Positions 40,798 through 49,870 of a stretch of 64,000 nucleotides of DNA are shown here, piece by piece. The first letter of the stretch is position 1. Each line of letters opens with the position of its first letter. The notes under the pieces were generated by a model. It was not told the DNA's origin, did not search any database, and was given only the letters and a program-made list of their open reading frames with translations. Source of the DNA: Mesostigma viride (taxonomy: Eukaryota > Streptophyta > Mesostigmatophyceae > Mesostigmatales > Mesostigmataceae); the NCBI GenBank assembly GCA_009746045.1, contig RPFO01000389.1, positions 1,600,982-1,664,981 on the forward strand, read 5' to 3'. Both the position numbers and the translations under genes were made by a program.

Positions 40798-40992
40798 ATG
40801 GCGGAATCACCGTCAGCCGCCTCCCATTCCCCCGCCGATGGGGAGGACTCAGCGCCTCGCACCATTACGCAACTAGTCGACGCTGTGGACACCATTGTGA
40901 CACAGCCACCGGCCAACGCGGCAGCCATTACCGCCTCCTCCAAGCGGCTTAAAGAATGCATGACCGCTAAAGATGGCTTAAAGAATGCATGA
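40798..40992 (+). CDS. small unrecognised ORF with 3' duplication
   Basis: It has 64 codons: MAESPSAASHSPADGEDSAP, then TITQLVDAVDTIVTQPPANAA and SKRLKECMTAKDGLKNA. The last part overlaps a tandem duplication of ggcttaaagaatgcatgaccgct. It could be the N-terminus of a mobile-element protein or chance. No family was recognised. Confidence 0.25.
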   Translation: MAESPSAASHSPADGEDSAPRTITQLVDAVDTIVTQPPANAAAITASSKRLKECMTAKDGLKNA

Positions 40993-41034
40993 CCGCTATA
41001 TACCGCAAAACGAAAGTCCGCAGCAGGCAACCTG

Positions 41035-41526
41035 TCATGATTTCAAAAATACTTCGCCCTGTACCTGCTTTCTGGTGCCCTTGAATACATTGGTCGCCGT
41101 CCCGGCTTGCTGCTTAGTTGTCATGGCCTTCATTTGCCCACTTAAAACGGCATGGTCCACTTCGTCAAGGTCAACTTCCAATGACTGGCCATGTCGCCTG
41201 CTAGAAGGGCCCTGTCCTCAGCATCCCGCTGTTCATCTTCTTCCCCATCAGAGTGGGCTTCTTTGTCATTCATTAGCAGCCCTCTTGTCAATTCCTTTCG
41301 CGCTATCAAGCTGATTGCCCAGGTCATCCGGAGCGACTTTCGGCTCCTTCGTATCGCCGCAGCATTCCTTGCACAGAATTTTCTGTCCAAAACCTTCTTC
41401 TCCCACGCCGACGCCACAAAAAACATGCATCCACTTGCCGCATGTGCACTTGTGGACCGAGCCAGTCATGTTTCCGCAACCACCCCCGCATAATTGCATG
41501 GTTTCGGTGCCCATTGTAGCAGCCAT
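41035..41526 (-). pseudogene. PHD-like zinc-finger protein, frame-broken
   Basis: The ORF starts MAATMGTETMQLCGGGCGNM, and KCTCGKWMHVFCG...ILCKECC gives a C4HC3-type order (C-x3-C, C-x-C, H-x2-C, C-x2-C), though C-x-C in the second pair is unusual. The frame ends ANE* at 41266. The adjacent frames continue coherently (NDKEAHSDGEEDEQRDAEDR, then EVDLDEVDHAVLSGQMKAM up to FLKS*). Two frame changes or introns are implied. It is probably a transposon-linked or chromatin protein; the identity is unknown. Confidence 0.45.
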
Positions 41527-41689
41527 TTCCGCTTGTTCTCACCCACCGAGCTCATTAATTAAACGTGTTCAACAGTTGCTTTCACCTGCTTGAATTCGAA
41601 GTGCAGTGCAGTCCGTTAAACCCAAAATGCCGAGCAGTCGAGCACGCATTAAATGCCTTGCTACTACGGTAGTTGCGACTGTTCAGAAA

Positions 41690-41893
41690 AAAATGCCTAG
41701 GCTTTTTTTTTTCAGGACGAGATCTGGAAAAAAAATGCCTAGGCTTTTTTTTTTTCAGGACGAGATCTGAAAAAAAATAGCCTAGGCTTTTTTTTGTTCA
41801 GATCTAGTCCTGAAAAAAATTGCCTAGGCTTTTTTTTTGTTCAGATCTAGTCCTGAAAAAAAAAAGCCTAGGCGAATCCAAAAGTGCCTAGGC
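41690..41893. repeat. palindromic array of six GCCTAGGC sites
   Basis: GCCTAGGC occurs at 41695, 41737, 41780, 41822, 41866 and 41886, spaced 42, 43, 42, 44 and 20 bp. Poly-A/poly-T runs flank the sites. The left units carry tcaggacgagatctg and the right units its inverse cagatctagtcctga, so the array is itself a large inverted repeat centred near 41770. Confidence 0.9.
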
Positions 41894-42476
41894 ATTTTTC
41901 GATTTGCCGTAGTTCCTGAACAAGCCGCGTGTTGCGCGCCGAAAGTTTGCTCACTTGAATCCTTGTCCAACTGAGTAAACTTACGGCCACCGACTCCTGG
42001 GGAGCAAGGGCCGGTTGAGGCTGCTCTGGTGCGGGCGCGGGGATAAGGGTCGCGCCCTGCTGACGCAGCGGTCGGTCGTTGGCACCTCGAACGGGTGACC
42101 GTTCGCGTTCCCGGGCTCGGCCGGGTTGTCCGGGCCCAGCGGCCGCCCCTGTCAAGTCCGAAGCTGAACCGGTGTGCTCGACACGGTCCAGGGAACCGTG
42201 ATTGTCCCTGGGGTGGAACGGCGCCTGTCGTGTCTCGCGCCGGCGTGACTCCCGCAGCTCTTCTTGCTGACGAGATTCCCGTGACGTGTGCCGGCGTCTC
42301 TCCCGCGCCCCGTGAGCGTGGTACAAGTCCTGTCCCCCGTGTTGGTTCGTACGGCACCTCGGGTATGAAAATACGCCGTATTCCACGGTACTGACGCTTT
42401 CGACCGCGTACGCCGTACGATTTTCACTGTTTTTCACTTTGGACTTAGCCGATTTTGGAGGTCGTGGACGTGTCAC
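41868..42476 (-). CDS. Arg-rich unrecognised ORF
   Basis: An open frame of 202 codons is dominated by charged, low-complexity text (ARERRRHTSRESRQQEELRESRRRETR), with a short helical C-terminus (LSARNTRLVQELRQIEKCLG). A related Arg-rich text occurs at 43.8-44.4 kb. Such sequences occur in gag or nucleic-acid-binding proteins of mobile elements. No domain was recognised, and its C-terminus lies in the GCCTAGGC array. Confidence 0.3.
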   Translation of the reverse strand: MTRPRPPKSAKSKVKNSENRTAYAVESVSTVEYGVFSYPRCRTNQHGGQDLYHAHGARERRRHTSRESRQQEELRESRRRETRQAPFHPRDNHGSLDRVEHTGSASDLTGAAAGPGQPGRARERERSPVRGANDRPLRQQGATLIPAPAPEQPQPALAPQESVAVSLLSWTRIQVSKLSARNTRLVQELRQIEKCLGTFGFA

Positions 42477-42806
42477 GCGGTGGGGAGAGGCCCAGACCTG
42501 TCAGTGGTACTAAAATTGCTGAAATTGCAGCGAGTGCATAGCTACTTGCTAGTACACGCGTGACGGTGTGCCTTTCTACATTTTTTTCTACATTTTTTTT
42601 CTTTCTACATTTTTTGACAGGATTTTTTATTCGCGGGAGAAAAGCTGCGAGGGGACAGAGCATGCATGGCAGAATCATAAGGTTTAGGGACGGGTGCACT
42701 TCCAGAAAGACGCAGAAGAGTGAAGACGCAATTAAAGCAAATAGAGGGTGCCGGGGGCGCCGGTTCATGTATTGTGCGCTAGGCAATCCTAAAAGAGGCG
42801 ACCATG

Positions 42807-43446
42807 CCTAGAGTTCCAGTCGTCAAAAGGGGAGAGGAGTGTCAATACCTCCACCTGATTGACGAGGTGGAAAAGACCGTGAGTGGGGAAGACGTGGTAG
42901 TCGGCCAGAGGTGGCCAGGCGTGCAAGCTGTGCGATTACAAGTTCGGCAGGCCTGGCAACTTTAGCAAGGATCGCGCTGTCGGCCATCTGGGCCACATCC
43001 CCAACAAGGGAGCCACATTTTGCCAGCAGTCTAGGAATGTAGAAGGCCTGATCGGGAGGCTTCAGGCGGCTGAGGCAGCCCGGTTGGAAAAGAAGGAGCA
43101 AAAGGCAGTGCTCGGTGCCCGCGTTGCCAAGGCCCTTCTGCCTGCCGCTGCCCCGGGTGCTGGCCCTTGTGGCTCTGGCAAGGCAGTGCAGAAGACGATT
43201 CCACAGTGCTTTTCCAATGCGCAGCTCCAGGAAGTCCGCCTTGCCCAGGCCTCTTTCTTTTACGAGAATGGCATTCCGTTTCACGTCGCCGCCAGCGCCT
43301 CGTACAAGAACATGATCGCGGCAGTGGCAAAGTATGGACCTGCCGCAGCAGTGAAGGTCAATTCTGGGTTCATTGCCTTGATTTTATTTCTTAGGGATTC
43401 GTGGCATGCACTTGTTGTCATTGTGCAGCGAAGCTGCCATCTATAG
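42807..43446 (+). pseudogene. hAT transposase N-terminal fragment with BED-like finger
   Basis: From an ATG at 42807 (MPRVPVVKRGEECQYLHLID) a frame change near 42895 leads into CKLCDYKFGRPGNFSKDRAVGHL, a BED-type C-x2-C...H finger. Farther on, NAQLQEVRLAQASFFYENGIPFHVAAS...MIAAVAKYGP is the well-known hAT block before the catalytic domain ('FFYENGIPF'). A GT...AG-like segment near 43358-43394 may be an intron. The catalytic DDE and the dimerisation domain are absent, so it is a remnant. Confidence 0.72.
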
Positions 43447-43459
43447 TGCTATGACATCC

Positions 43460-44007
43460 TCTGCATCGAGGCTGCCAGAGCTCTGGGTGCATTATACCAT
43501 TCAATCATGTATTATGTTGTCAATAATGCATTGTAATAAAAGAGACCGGTGTTAGATGGTCAATAGTTTGCGTGTCCACAATATACAAATGTACTTGAAG
43601 GATGTATTGCAATGTCGATCTAAGTGTGGCAGGTGGCAAGTCACTGCCATTATGCTCATTAATGAATAGCAGAGAGCATAGTACATAGTAACATTTGTTG
43701 GATGCAGGGCCACACATCCTTAGAATACCCCGTACTTTAAGCCTTGGCCTCAATAATACCCCGTACTTTTTTAGCACAATTTCAAAAATACCCCGTATGC
43801 CGTACTGCGTGTTTTTTCGCGTATTTTTTACCCCTCGCAAAAATACCTGTATTTTTACAGTACGCAAGGGTTTTACCGAGTACCCCGTACTGCCGTACAG
43901 ACCAACACGGCCTGTCCCGACGTGCTTCCCACCAATCGCCACGGCGCAACTCCGGACGCGACTCCTCGTGACGTGTCGGACGCGGCATCTCCCGTCGGGG
44001 ATCCTCT
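43460..44007. other. non-coding stretch with tacccc/tacgcc repeats
   Basis: No gene was seen. The stretch 43720-43890 has repeated taccccgtac and tgccgtac motifs, also found near 42370-42415 and similar in type to those in the hAT MITE at 22955-23152. Confidence 0.4.
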
Positions 44008-44442
44008 TCAATGCACGCAATGCTCGTCGGGCCGTCGGATAGACTCGCGTGGCGTTTCATGACGTGCCGATTGTCCGCCACGCTCGTGGCGCGGGGCAGG
44101 ACGGCTCTCACCGTGTCTCTCCCCGGACCTGTCCCGCGGGGCCACCACCACACTCGGTCGACCCCGAGGACGCCCCTTAGTAGGGAACCTCCTGGTGCGA
44201 GCCATCACCGCCTCACGGTTGTACACAATGAGGCGGCGGGGCGGCCGTGTACCGACCTGCTCCGCCCAAGGGACACCATCCTCCTCAGGATCGTCACGGC
44301 GGACCCGTGGCAGGTCGTCATCCGACCCGTCGTCAGCCAGCAGCCTGTCACCCTCGCCTTCGGGGTCATCTCCCTCCGCCTCATCCATCTTCCATGCAGA
44401 TCCCCCGGCACGCCTCCCGCAAGCTAGGACCACTCCCAGCAC
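44008..44442 (-). CDS. acidic/Arg-rich ORF next to an integrase remnant
   Basis: This frame has 144 codons. An acidic start (DEAEGDDPEGEGDRLLADD) is followed by TRPPRRLIVYNREAVMARTRR and a long Arg/His-rich tail (RSGERHGESRPAPRHERGG). It lies just after the gypsy integrase fragment on the same strand. It may be a diverged C-terminal extension of that element or a separate gag-like ORF. The function is unknown. Confidence 0.3.
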   Translation of the reverse strand: MLGVVLACGRRAGGSAWKMDEAEGDDPEGEGDRLLADDGSDDDLPRVRRDDPEEDGVPWAEQVGTRPPRRLIVYNREAVMARTRRFPTKGRPRGRPSVVVAPRDRSGERHGESRPAPRHERGGQSARHETPRESIRRPDEHCVH

Positions 44443-44544
44443 CCCGTGCAGAGCGCGCCTCGTAGGGTAACTCTCCTAAACGCGTCCGGCAATCGGTTGC
44501 GAACGCGTTCAGGGATCAGTAGCAGCGCCATGCAGGCGGGGGTA

Positions 44545-44900
44545 CGCTATTAGAGCCTCCAGAACGTCCTGGCAGTGTTGAGGAAGAACGGCGTGAAGCC
44601 ATGGGCCGCCTGGGGGGCGTTGTTCAAGGAGAATTCCACCAAGCCCAGAAACTCATCCCAATTGCCTCCCACCGCGTCATGCAGTGTAGTGCCGCATGGT
44701 CTCTTGCACTGTGCGGTTCAGTCGCTCCACCAGGTGAGAGGACGAGCTGTGGTACGCTGTCCCCAATGACACCTTGGTGCCCAGTCGTTCAAAGAACTCC
44801 TGCCAGAAGCGAGCCGTGAACAACTTGTCACGGTCCGATATGAATTGCCGGCTGAGTCCGTGGTACCGAAACACGTGGTGGAGGTACAACTTCGCGCAAG
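44545..44900 (-). pseudogene. gypsy integrase core fragment
   Basis: The sequence HVFRYHGLSRQFISDRDKLF...FFERLGTKVSLGTAYHSSSSHLVERLNRTVQETMRHY matches the second Asp and Glu part of the G1/G2 integrases. In another frame, FLGLVEFSLNN-PQAAHG follows. It is a diverged member of the same clade, and only the core piece remains. Confidence 0.85.
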
Positions 44901-45026
44901 CCTCAGCCGTGAGAGTATGTGAGCATACAGAGAACTGGAAAGCTCAGTGCACGCAGACAATGCCAAATGGCTTGTGTGGAAACGACGAGACACCTTGGCA
45001 TTAGGATAATGTGGCACATATACCGC

Positions 45027-45055
45027 TGGTCAGCCGTCACTTGCGGCTGACCAGA
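45027..45055. repeat. 11-bp perfect stem-loop
   Basis: CTGGTCAGCCG and its exact complement enclose a 7-nt loop (TCACTTG). It is near the 3' side of YR element N1; a role is not known. Confidence 0.85.
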
Positions 45056-45480
45056 CTTTGCGTAAGTTAAGCCTAACTTACTGATCCTGGACGGACTAGC
45101 CTATCAGTTACAACCTGATCCATTTCTGGCCTTGCCTTGCTTTGCATGCATCACCACAAAACATCAAATTTATTACAATATGTGTGCTAGCTCTATACGG
45201 TGGAATAACACAGACATGTCTACCAGATGGCAAAACGGCCATCTGTATGCTAGGGTGAGCACACTATGCGAATGTGCAGGGCCAGCCCACAGCAGCTGTG
45301 CCCCTGCTCTACCCACATCTCCTTACATGGCTAACAGCCGAAAATACATACGTAGGACATGCAAAACAGAAAACTTTCACTACCTAGCTATGGGGGTACT
45401 TTGTCCCAACCCAGGTTCACCCTCGGGTTAGTTAAACCATTTCCCCCTGGACCTCCCACACAAGGGTGAGGTCAGTTGAT
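45056..45480. other. non-coding, 3' flank of N1
   Basis: No gene was seen. Split direct repeats like those of N2 were looked for here and in 49.9-50.4 kb and not found. Confidence 0.4.
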
Positions 45481-45513
45481 AGCTAAAAGACGAGAGATAA
45501 AGACAGGAGGACG

Positions 45514-45801
45514 TCAAAACTCGACGCCACCGAAGTGGCGCCGGAAAGCCGCTGGGTCAAAACCCAGGGCCTGAGCCCAGAGGGCGGGTGGGATGTCGCG
45601 CCCCAGGAGGCTGCGGTGGAGGCCAATGTAGCGTGTGACCGAGAGGGCCGAAGCCCACCGGCCGCGCAGCTGGATGGCCTCCGGCGACTCGCCAGCGATG
45701 GCGTCGTGCGTCGCCCCCCCATGCCGGAGGCTGTGAAAAGAAAACATCCCTGGGATGCCCATGCGGGCCTGCACGGCCTCCCACTGCTGCCTAGCCTGCA
45801 T
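45514..45801 (-). pseudogene. N1 tyrosine recombinase, catalytic C-terminus (out of frame)
   Basis: MFSFHSLRHGGATHDAIAGE carries the H-x-x-R of YR enzymes. LRGRWASALSVTRYIGLHRSL carries the W at the His/Trp position and the nucleophile Tyr. It aligns directly with the end of N2 ORF2. It is in a different frame from the rest of N1 ORF2, because of a 1-2 nt indel around 45795-45810, so the recombinase of this copy is inactive. Confidence 0.88.
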
Positions 45802-48448
45802 GGCTGTACGTTAAGCCCCGAAAGAGGAGTGCATCCGGGGGCTGGCCAGCCGTCAGACGTCGCAGGAGCCACAAAGAAAGTGGATCCCGGACGAGGACGT
45901 GCTGGGCCGCCCCCTGCGCAGTTTTGGGGTTGCGCAGCACAAGGGCACCGACCATGGGCCCTGGCTCGAGAAGGGGGTGGCCGGGATGAGCCACATCCCG
46001 AACCCGCAGCCCTAGCGCCTCGCTAATGCGTAAATACTGCTGGAAAGCAATAATAATCAACGCACTCAAATGCACCTGTCGACGTGAAACTAGCAACAGG
46101 GCAGTGAAATAGCAAAGGCGCCAGGGCATAGGCGGAGGGCTGACAGCCGGAACAAGCCGCTGCCAACCTGCTAGCAGGCGGTCCGCCAGTACCCAATTCC
46201 GAACAATGTCGGGGTAGTACAGGTGCAGACAGGCCTTGGCATGCTGGCATAAGGTACGCCCCCGCCCGCCTCTGGCATGGTAGACAGCAGAAATCCACTC
46301 ACAGAAAATGGCTTCCGCGTCAGCTGGGTCGACAGGGCCAGGTGGCGCCCACGCCACGTAGACAGCCGCCGCGCGCCGGTACGCTGGCAAGGTAGACACA
46401 GGGTTGACTGTGCCCTCCAAAAGTGCCAAGTCCCGAGGGCGTCGCGCCCCCTCAGGCCCAGGGTTGGGATGCACGTCACCACACCGGGTCAAGTCAGGAA
46501 TCCAAGCGCCACGCCGACTGGCCTTGTCAGCTGGGTTGTGGTCGGTAGCCACCCAGACCCAGTGGCTCTGCATGTCGCCAGCCAGTGACAGAGCGCAGTA
46601 GCGCCGAACCAGCTGGTTGAGGCGGTAGGAAGACGACCGCCCTCTGACAAACGCCCCCACCACAGCACTGGAGTCTACGAGCCGGACGACTCGCTTACCT
46701 CGACACGCCTTGGTCCGGCACGACCACTCGACCCCCTGTGTCGCAGCAATCGCCTCCTTGACGTTGATGTGGTTAGGCTGCCCCCGCCACCGGTAGGACA
46801 GTGCCGTACGCCAGTGGCCACTATCCAGCAGGCTGTAGTCCCCCTCCTCCATGCGCTCCAGGTCCCAGTCCTCCCCAGACGTTAAAGCTGTCGTCCGCCA
46901 CCCCCGCGCTTCGCGCCGGGTCGCCAGCCGGGCACAATCGGCCCCAGGCAGGTCCCTGTAGACCACCCCACCGCCGGAGCCGCTCGCATCACTTGCGACG
47001 ACCCGGTCAGAAAGGGGCCGGGCCCTGGCCGCCCTCAAAAAGGGGGCCAGGTCGATCGCCGCCTGAAGCTCCTGGCGGGCCCCCGCAGGGAGGCGCCAGC
47101 GGCGCCCAGGCAGGGAGGCATTCATGGCTGCTAGCAGCCGGTACGTCTCAGACCACACCGAAAGCATGGGGCGGCACAGCAGATGCATCCACACCCACTT
47201 CCCAAGCACAGAACTAAGTTCGCGGTAGTATGTAAACCCGCGATCTAAGATTCTATGAGTAGCAGCGATAACTGCCACCACACGCTCAGGAACAGGCACC
47301 ACGTCACCATCTCTTTGGTGAATGACCCCCACCGCCTGCACACCAGTCTGCTCTGCTGTCGCCCGTACCACCTTGTCAGACTTCTGCACCAGCCCAACAG
47401 CGGCGTAGGCAGCCTGAACACGATCTAGCTGCTGATTCACCCCATCCACCGACGCACAGTGGGTGAAATGGAGGTCATCGATCGTCACAGCATGCATACC
47501 TTCCAGATCCTGCCGAGATTCGAAGCACGGCGAGGGCGCCAAGGGCGCAGCAGGGTCCTCCTCCAGCCTCAGCCGGACGGTCTCCCCCGCCTCGTTGGCC
47601 TCCGCCACCAGGATCAGCGCGGACATGTTGATGCTCAGCCCACGACTAGCCTCCAACGGCGGCTTGGGGCCACAGCGGTACAACACAGACTGATGCACAC
47701 ACTGGGCCACGGCGACGGCCAGCTTGTTGCCCATTGGCCAGCACAACATCCACGGCCACACCTTCCGACGAGCCCCACTCAGGCCCACCAGATCCGACCA
47801 CACCGGCATCCACGCACAGTACCGCCGCATCCAAACTGGCAGGCGGAGTCTGTTGTAGTACGAATCCAAATCTGATACGCCCCCAAAAACATCCTCCCCA
47901 GCGCGCGTGGGCAAATCGCAAATCACGCCAAGGTGTGGTAAAAAAGCGGGCATAGGATCTGGTAGTGGCATGTTGCCACGCCGGTTGTCCACAATCAGCC
48001 GTATACGGCCGTCGGGCTTTCCGACCCCAAAAGTACCGTTCACCATAGGCGGCTCCTCCTCAAAAAATCCACCCAAAATCCCCCTCTCCACACACACCGT
48101 GCAAACCCGCGCGAACTCCTCCATGCTACACCCCCGCGAGATCCGCATCGACTTCTGCAAGATCCGCTCTGCTGGGCTCAGCGTCCGTACCATCCTACTC
48201 TCATCATTCAAAATTGCTCCCCAAGAGGGGGGTAGTAAGTTCAGCACATCCACTTGGCCACCTTCCCCCGGACCAGGCAAGGCCAAGCGTGCGGCCACTA
48301 ACGGTTCGTAAGGGGCTCCTTCAGCATATTCACCCCCATCCACTACAGATCCTGCCATTGCCGCTACGGAACCACCGTTCCGGCGGACAATGGACCTGCA
48401 AGCATCATCGATCCCATCTAGGGCCGCCTGCTGCAGAGGCCCGGGCAC
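45791..48448 (-). CDS. N1 ORF2: RT, RNase H, 2A-like site, YR N-terminus
   Basis: The open frame has 885 codons. RT comes first: GTFGVGKPDGRIRLIVDNRR, motif A SDLDSYYNRLRLP and catalytic TIDDLHF in place of YxDD. RNase H follows: VVASDASGSGGGVVY, HINVKEAIAA, RLVDSSAVVGAF and TDHNPADKASR, the four acidic sites. The 2A-like CGDVHPNPGP is at about 656-665. The recombinase N-terminal domain and first catalytic Arg (YLRISEALGLRV) come after it. The expected C-terminus is in another frame at 45514-45801. It has the DIRS-order layout without a methyltransferase. Confidence 0.88.
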   Translation of the reverse strand: MPGPLQQAALDGIDDACRSIVRRNGGSVAAMAGSVVDGGEYAEGAPYEPLVAARLALPGPGEGGQVDVLNLLPPSWGAILNDESRMVRTLSPAERILQKSMRISRGCSMEEFARVCTVCVERGILGGFFEEEPPMVNGTFGVGKPDGRIRLIVDNRRGNMPLPDPMPAFLPHLGVICDLPTRAGEDVFGGVSDLDSYYNRLRLPVWMRRYCAWMPVWSDLVGLSGARRKVWPWMLCWPMGNKLAVAVAQCVHQSVLYRCGPKPPLEASRGLSINMSALILVAEANEAGETVRLRLEEDPAAPLAPSPCFESRQDLEGMHAVTIDDLHFTHCASVDGVNQQLDRVQAAYAAVGLVQKSDKVVRATAEQTGVQAVGVIHQRDGDVVPVPERVVAVIAATHRILDRGFTYYRELSSVLGKWVWMHLLCRPMLSVWSETYRLLAAMNASLPGRRWRLPAGARQELQAAIDLAPFLRAARARPLSDRVVASDASGSGGGVVYRDLPGADCARLATRREARGWRTTALTSGEDWDLERMEEGDYSLLDSGHWRTALSYRWRGQPNHINVKEAIAATQGVEWSCRTKACRGKRVVRLVDSSAVVGAFVRGRSSSYRLNQLVRRYCALSLAGDMQSHWVWVATDHNPADKASRRGAWIPDLTRCGDVHPNPGPEGARRPRDLALLEGTVNPVSTLPAYRRAAAVYVAWAPPGPVDPADAEAIFCEWISAVYHARGGRGRTLCQHAKACLHLYYPDIVRNWVLADRLLAGWQRLVPAVSPPPMPWRLCYFTALLLVSRRQVHLSALIIIAFQQYLRISEALGLRVRDVAHPGHPLLEPGPMVGALVLRNPKTAQGAAQHVLVRDPLSLWLLRRLTAGQPPDALLFRGLTYSHAG
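46454..46480 (-). other. 2A-like ribosome-skipping motif in N1
   Basis: The translated motif GDVHPNPGP differs from the 2A consensus D-x-E-x-NPGP only by His for Glu. It lies between the last RNase H motif and the recombinase domain. If active, the ribosome would skip between the final Gly and Pro, releasing RT-RNase H from the recombinase. Confidence 0.7.
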
Positions 48449-48459
48449 ACGGGCTGAAT

Positions 48460-49747
48460 CTACAGCAGGCGGGTCTCGCCCCCCCCCCCCATCCAGTTTA
48501 ACGCCCTAACCGTCTGACAGGCTAGTGAGCGAGCATTAAAAGCCCGACTCATCCTATCGTGCCTACGGCCTGAGCGTACCTGCTGCCACCAGTCACGAGG
48601 TGGCAGGGGTGCTGGAAGAGGTAGTGGAAGAAGGCACCGCTCCCTCACTTGTTGTTGTTGGACGGGCCGCCCTGCCCCTTCTTGCCGGGACCCTGCTCCA
48701 GCTTGTGCTGCAGCTTCCCCATGCTCATCGCCGCCCGCACCGCCGGAGACGCCAGCATTGCCCCACCCTCCTGGAATGGCAGCATTGCCGACGGATCGAG
48801 TCCCCTTCCACCCCGTCGACCCCACATCCACCAGCTGGCATGCCGTGATCAGCTTTGCCAGGTACTCGGCTGCTGCCAGCTCCAGAATTATTTCGGAGCG
48901 TGGCGTGGCCCAGTAGCCAAATTCTGTCACCATCGTGTCCAGAATTCCTGCCATCTGCAGGAGCAGCATCCGCCTCTCCCCGCTGGCTGAGCTGCCGTGC
49001 ATCGACGTTATCATTAACGATGCACGGATGGACTTCCCCCCCACGCTCTCCGCGTAGTCCAGCATCCCAGGCAGCACCGCCTCCAGCATGTTGCTCACCA
49101 GGACCGGCACTGCATGCCCACTCAGCGCCACCCCCTTTGTGCGCGCCAGCCTGCCAGCAGTCGTCGCTGCGGCTGGGCTTGCAGCTGCTGGAGTCTTTGC
49201 CTGGTCCAGCAGCTTCGACATGGCCGATATCAGGCCGCCAGTGCGGGCGTTGCCCGGCTGGGATGGAAGCCCTCCAGCTGGCGTTGCATAGCCCGTCTCG
49301 GTCCCCAGCAGCCGACCTATGTTTCGGTCCAGGTCCGCCACAGCCTGGTTGATCGCCCCAGGAGCGCCATCGTCCTCCCCAGCGCCCGCTCCACCATGCC
49401 CCGCCCCTCCGCTTCCACCTGCCGAAGGGGGAACACCCCCAGTTCCCACCGCACCTGCTGACACTGGTGGATCCGGCTCTGCAATAGCCTCCCCCAGTTG
49501 CGCTGCTAGCACATCGGCCAGGGCCTCCTCCCCATCCCAGTCGCTGACAAACCCCCTTTCCTCCAGTACGTCCATGACGTTCTTGGCACGCCCCGGATTG
49601 AGCTTCTGGATCCGCTCTAGCCAGTTCCCCTCCCCTAGGATCTTCTGGCTGGACCGCAGTGGCGGCCTCCTTTGGGGTGCATCCCTCCTTGGCTGCTTGC
49701 TTGAGTTTCCCTAGGAAATTCCGGTCTGGGGCTGTCACTGTGGTCAT
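48460..49747 (-). pseudogene. N1 ORF1 (Gag-like), frame-broken
   Basis: It begins MTTVTAPDRNFLGKLKQAAK...KEAATAV, changes frame near 49668, then reads KILGEGNWLERIQKLNPGRA and MDVLEERGFVSDWDGEEALA. A Gly/Ala-rich linker follows, then RTKGVALSGHAVPVLVSNML and GKSIRASLMITS. A further frame change near 48820 leads to AMLASPAVRAAMSMGKLQ...NNNK*. These blocks align with N2 ORF1 in order, so this is the Gag-like protein of the family. No zinc knuckle is seen. Confidence 0.7.
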
Positions 49748-49856
49748 GGTGGGTTATACTGCTTGATGTGTTATCTTGCGTTTTGTTTTTTGTGATGTGG
49801 TCACGTGAGGTTCTCAGGCAAAAGAAACAACCTGCTTCCCTAGAATGGAAGCCCAC

Positions 49857-49866
49857 CTTTTATAGC
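49857..49866 (-). promoter_or_regulatory. TATA-like box upstream of N1 ORF1
   Basis: CTATAAAAGG on the minus strand, about 110 bp before the ORF1 ATG at 49747. It fits an RNA polymerase II TATA box for the element transcript. Confidence 0.5.
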
Positions 49867-49870
49867 AACC

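Larger units (their letters stand above)
45480..49870 (-). mobile_element. tyrosine-recombinase retrotransposon N1
   Basis: ORF1 and then ORF2 with RT, RNase H and tyrosine recombinase are on the minus strand. It has no integrase or protease, and this defines DIRS/PAT/Ngaro-type elements. It is homologous to N2 across ORF1 and ORF2 but clearly diverged. Single frame changes break ORF1 (near 49668 and 48820), the start of ORF2 at a G run (48479-48490) and the recombinase (near 45800). A TATA-like box lies upstream of ORF1. No terminal or split repeats were recognised. Confidence 0.85.
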
